Source of the DNA: DASZJY01 sp036260255
GTDB taxonomy: Bacteria > Actinomycetota > Acidimicrobiia > Acidimicrobiales > AC-14
Direction: 5' to 3'
Assembly (NCBI GenBank): GCA_036260255.1
Contig: DATAAF010000041.1
Location: 1 to 27,438, forward strand
DNA: 27,438 bases
Part shown: positions 24,968 through 27,438 of the stretch, in pieces
Numbering within the stretch: the first letter of the stretch is position 1
How the letters are laid out: every line of letters starts with the position of its first letter
Notes under the pieces: generated by a model
The model's database searches: none
The model's input: the letters and a program-made list of their open reading frames with translations, nothing else
What the model was told of the DNA's origin: nothing
Program-made: the position numbers and the translations under genes

Positions 24968-26332
24968 AGGAGCACCGTCGAACCGCTGGAGGGGAACAAG
25001 GTCAAGCTCTCGGTCGAGGTCGACGAGACCGAGTTCGACAAGGCCATCGACGCCGCCTTCCGCCGCCTCGGCCGGCAGGTCCGCATCCCCGGCTTCCGCC
25101 CCGGCAAGGCTCCCCGCCGGCTGCTGGAGGCGCGGATGGGCACCGAGACGGCCCGCCAGGAGGCTCTCCGCGAGTCCCTCCCCGACTTCTACGAGCAGGC
25201 CCTTCGGGAGCACCACGTCGAGGCCATCGCCCCGCCCGAGATCGACATCACCGCCGGTCGGGAGGAAGGGCCGGTGACCTTCGACGCGGTCGTCGAGGTC
25301 ATGCCCGAGATCCGGGTGGCCGGCTACGAGGGGCTGCGGGTCGCCCTGCCCAACCTGGAGGTCACCGAGGCCGAGGTCGACGCCCAGATCGACCGCCTGC
25401 GCGAGCAGTTCGCCGAGCTGCGGCCGGTCGACCGCCAGGCCCGCGCCGGCGACCACGTGTCGATCGACCGCAAGGTCACCCGCCACGACGAGGTCCTGCT
25501 GACCGCCGAGGACGAGCTCTACGAGGTGGGATCGCAGAGGGTCGTCGCCGAGCTCGACGACCAGCTCCGGGGCGCCCGGGCGGGCGACATCCTCAAGTTC
25601 AACGCCACCCTGCCCGGCCAGGGCGAGGCCACCTTCTCGGTGCTGGTCAAGGAGGTCAGGGAGAAGGTCCTCCCCGAGGTCACCGACGAGTGGGCCGGCG
25701 AGGCGTCGGAGTTCGAGACGGTCGAGGAGCTCCGGGCCGACATCCGCTCGCGCAGCGACGCGGTGAAGCGCCTGGAGGCCGCCCTGGCGGTGCGGGAGAA
25801 GGTGATGGAGGCGCTCGTCGAGCTGGTCGACGACGAGATGCCGCGGTCGCTGGTGGCGGCCGAGATGGAGCGCCGCCAGGAGGTGCTGGTCCACCGCCTC
25901 GGCCACCAAGGCATCGACCTCGAGCAGTACCTCCAGCTCACCGGGATGTCGACCGACCAGTTCTTCGCCCAGCTGGAGCAGCAGTCAGTCGCCGCCATCA
26001 AGGCCGACCTGGCCCTGCGCTACGTTGCCGAGGCCGAGGGCGTGGAGGTCACCGACGAGGACGTCGAGCAGGAGATCGCCGCCATGGCCCAGCGCCAGGG
26101 GGTCGAAGAGGCCAAGGTCCGCCGGGCCCTCGAGAGCGAAGGGCGCCTGCCCGAGGTACTCTCGGGGGTCAGGAAGTCCAAGGCCCTGGAGTGGCTGATC
26201 GAGCACACGGAGTACGTCGACGAGGACGGCCGGGTGATCGAGCGGTCCGAGTTGCAGCCACCCAGCCTCCAGAGCCCCGACCGAGGTCCCGACGCCGACG
26301 AGGGACAGCAGGAGCAGGAGACCCCTGAGTGA
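24965..26332 (+). CDS. tig: Trigger factor, ribosome-associated chaperone and peptidyl-prolyl isomerase
   Basis: A 455-residue chaperone that meets nascent chains at the ribosome exit. The N-terminal domain holds the docking signature GFRPGKAP at 43-50. An FKBP-type isomerase domain spans about 150-240 and a helical C-terminal chaperone domain follows. The tail beyond about 430 is acidic and Gln-rich and is likely disordered; the total is slightly longer than the 432 residues of E. coli. I chose GTG 24965 because VRSTVEPLEGNKVKLSVEV matches the family N-terminus. Earlier in-frame codons lie upstream of the promoter -10 box. The stop overlaps the clpP start by four bases, so the two are coupled in the usual tig-clpP-clpX order. 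Confidence 0.96.
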   Translation: MRSTVEPLEGNKVKLSVEVDETEFDKAIDAAFRRLGRQVRIPGFRPGKAPRRLLEARMGTETARQEALRESLPDFYEQALREHHVEAIAPPEIDITAGREEGPVTFDAVVEVMPEIRVAGYEGLRVALPNLEVTEAEVDAQIDRLREQFAELRPVDRQARAGDHVSIDRKVTRHDEVLLTAEDELYEVGSQRVVAELDDQLRGARAGDILKFNATLPGQGEATFSVLVKEVREKVLPEVTDEWAGEASEFETVEELRADIRSRSDAVKRLEAALAVREKVMEALVELVDDEMPRSLVAAEMERRQEVLVHRLGHQGIDLEQYLQLTGMSTDQFFAQLEQQSVAAIKADLALRYVAEAEGVEVTDEDVEQEIAAMAQRQGVEEAKVRRALESEGRLPEVLSGVRKSKALEWLIEHTEYVDEDGRVIERSELQPPSLQSPDRGPDADEGQQEQETPE

Positions 26333-26994
26333 CCGAGCCCCGACCGACCGCCTCCCGAGTGCCGCCGCCCATCTTCAACTACCTGGTCCCCACCGTCATC
26401 GAGCAGACCAACCGGGGCGAGCGGGCGTTCGACATCTACTCCAAGCTCCTCAAGGAACGCATCATCTTCCTGGGCACGCCCATCGACGACACGGTGGCGA
26501 ACCTGGTGATGGCCCAGCTCCTGCACCTGGAGGCGGAGGACGCCGACAAGGACATCAACCTGTACATCAACTCGCCGGGCGGGGAGATCACCGGGCTGTT
26601 CGCCATCTATGACACGATGCAGTTCATCAAGCCCGAGATCGCGACCTACTGCATGGGCCAGGCGGCCTCGGCGGCGGCGGTGCTCCTTGCCGCCGGCACC
26701 AAGGGCAAGCGCCACGCCCTGCCCCACGCCCGGATCCTGATCCACCAGCCGTACGGCGGGGCGGCCGGGCAGGCGGCCGACATCGAGATCCAGGCCAAGG
26801 AGATCACGCGGATGCGGGAGCTGCTCGAGCGGGTCCTCGCCCACCACACGGGCCAGCCCATCGAGAAGATCAGCAAGGACACCGACCGTGACTTCATCAT
26901 GAGCGCCGACGAGGCGAAGGACTACGGCATCATCGACGAAGTGATCCTGACCCGCGAGCTGGCGCAGCTGCCTCAAGCCGCGGGCGTGAGCTGA
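26329..26994 (+). CDS. clpP: ATP-dependent Clp protease proteolytic subunit (ClpP2-like)
   Basis: A 221-residue serine protease subunit that forms a barrel with ClpX or ClpC caps. The triad is Ser114 (GQAASAAAVLLAAG), His139 (ILIHQPY) and Asp188 (KDTDRD), with the same spacing as the E. coli enzyme. The sequence around the serine is that of actinobacterial ClpP2, not ClpP1 (GMAASMG). Residues 1-30 are a propeptide or axial loop region. The GTG at 26329 overlaps the tig stop. Only one clpP lies between tig and clpX, whereas mycobacteria have clpP1-clpP2 there. Confidence 0.96.
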   Translation: MTEPRPTASRVPPPIFNYLVPTVIEQTNRGERAFDIYSKLLKERIIFLGTPIDDTVANLVMAQLLHLEAEDADKDINLYINSPGGEITGLFAIYDTMQFIKPEIATYCMGQAASAAAVLLAAGTKGKRHALPHARILIHQPYGGAAGQAADIEIQAKEITRMRELLERVLAHHTGQPIEKISKDTDRDFIMSADEAKDYGIIDEVILTRELAQLPQAAGVS

Positions 26995-27013
26995 AGTCCC
27001 GAGGGGGGACCGG

Positions 27014-27438
27014 GTGGCCAAGTTTGGGGATGGCGGAGACCTTCTGAAGTGCTCGTTCTGCGGTAAGTCGCAGAAGCAGGTCAAGAAGCTGATCGCCGGT
27101 CCGGGCGTCTACATCTGCGACGAGTGCATCGACCTGTGCAACGAGATCATCGAAGAGGAGCTCTCGGAGACCGCTGAGGTCCGCTTCGAGGAGCTGCCCA
27201 AGCCGCGCGAGATCTACGAGTTCCTGAACGACTACGTCATCGGTCAGGAGCAGGCCAAGAAGATCCTCTCCGTTGCCGTGTACAACCACTACAAGCGGGT
27301 GCAGGTGGGCGGCCACCCCGACGGCGACGTCGAGCTGGCCAAGTCGAACATCCTCCTGTTGGGGCCGACGGGGTGCGGCAAGACGTTGTTGGCGCAGACC
27401 CTGGCCCGGCTGCTCAACGTTCCCTTCGCCATCGCCGA
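27014..27438 (+). CDS. clpX: ATP-dependent Clp protease ATP-binding subunit ClpX (5' part)
   Basis: The first 141 residues of the AAA+ unfoldase that feeds ClpP; the gene runs off the right edge. The N-terminal zinc-binding domain has the four cysteines CSFC (13, 16) and CDEC (35, 38). The AAA+ domain begins with EIYEFLNDYVIGQEQAKKIL and shows Walker A GPTGCGKT at 117-124. GTG 27014 is preceded by a GAGGGGGG tract five bases upstream and lies 19 bases after the clpP stop. Confidence 0.96.
   Translation, partial: MAKFGDGGDLLKCSFCGKSQKQVKKLIAGPGVYICDECIDLCNEIIEEELSETAEVRFEELPKPREIYEFLNDYVIGQEQAKKILSVAVYNHYKRVQVGGHPDGDVELAKSNILLLGPTGCGKTLLAQTLARLLNVPFAIA

Overview
The window looks like a chromosomal segment of a very GC-rich actinobacterium. 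The evidence is heavy use of GTG starts, many 4-base start/stop overlaps (GTGA), and a tig-clpP-clpX block at the right end. A short archaeal-type aspartyl-tRNA synthetase and two choice-of-anchor-P-like surface proteins would fit the class Acidimicrobiia. That placement is inference; no rRNA or tRNA gene is present to test it. No stretch longer than 300 bases lacks a gene; the longest gap is 24051-24309.

Layout. (1) 1-4299, minus strand: a three-gene operon of a two-domain class III CoA-transferase, an acyl/aryl-CoA ligase and a PAPS-dependent sulfotransferase (C-terminus beyond the window edge), joined by GTGA overlaps. (2) 4474-5481: a secreted, probably sortase-anchored protein. (3) 5489-9106, minus: a peptide/nickel-type ABC importer (two permeases and a Tat lipoprotein binding protein) with no ATPase of its own. 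(4) 9211-12335: a metal module, made of a minus-strand P1B-type ATPase with an unusual YPC motif, and a plus-strand HMA metallochaperone and MerR-family regulator. A CueR-like operator with a 19-base spacer lies in the divergent gap. (5) 12391-13440: a paralogue of the surface protein in (2), so the two copies flank the importer/metal block. (6) 13541-15352: a fused two-cassette ABC ATPase that probably powers the importer in (3).

(7) 15504-23520: a biosynthesis-like region with a phosphopantetheinyl transferase, an AspRS, an adenylation-carrier didomain protein, a family 1 glycosyltransferase, a class III aminotransferase, a VOC protein and an alpha/beta hydrolase. The phosphopantetheinyl transferase can plausibly prime the carrier domain. 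Two repeat families sit here. One is a repeat of about 94 bp in inverted orientation that brackets the divergent didomain/glycosyltransferase pair. The other is a 50-bp palindromic element found once in the gap at 22.6 kb and once in frame inside aspS. (8) 23598-24050: a cupredoxin lipoprotein. (9) 24310-24918: a chorismate-pyruvate lyase of the Rv2949c type. (10) 24965-27438: trigger factor, ClpP (ClpP2-like) and the start of ClpX.

Working hypothesis: chorismate lyase (4-hydroxybenzoate), a FadD22-like ligase-carrier, a phosphopantetheinyl transferase and a GT1 glycosyltransferase resemble the opening steps of mycobacterial phenolic glycolipid assembly. No polyketide synthase is in the window, so the product is unknown.
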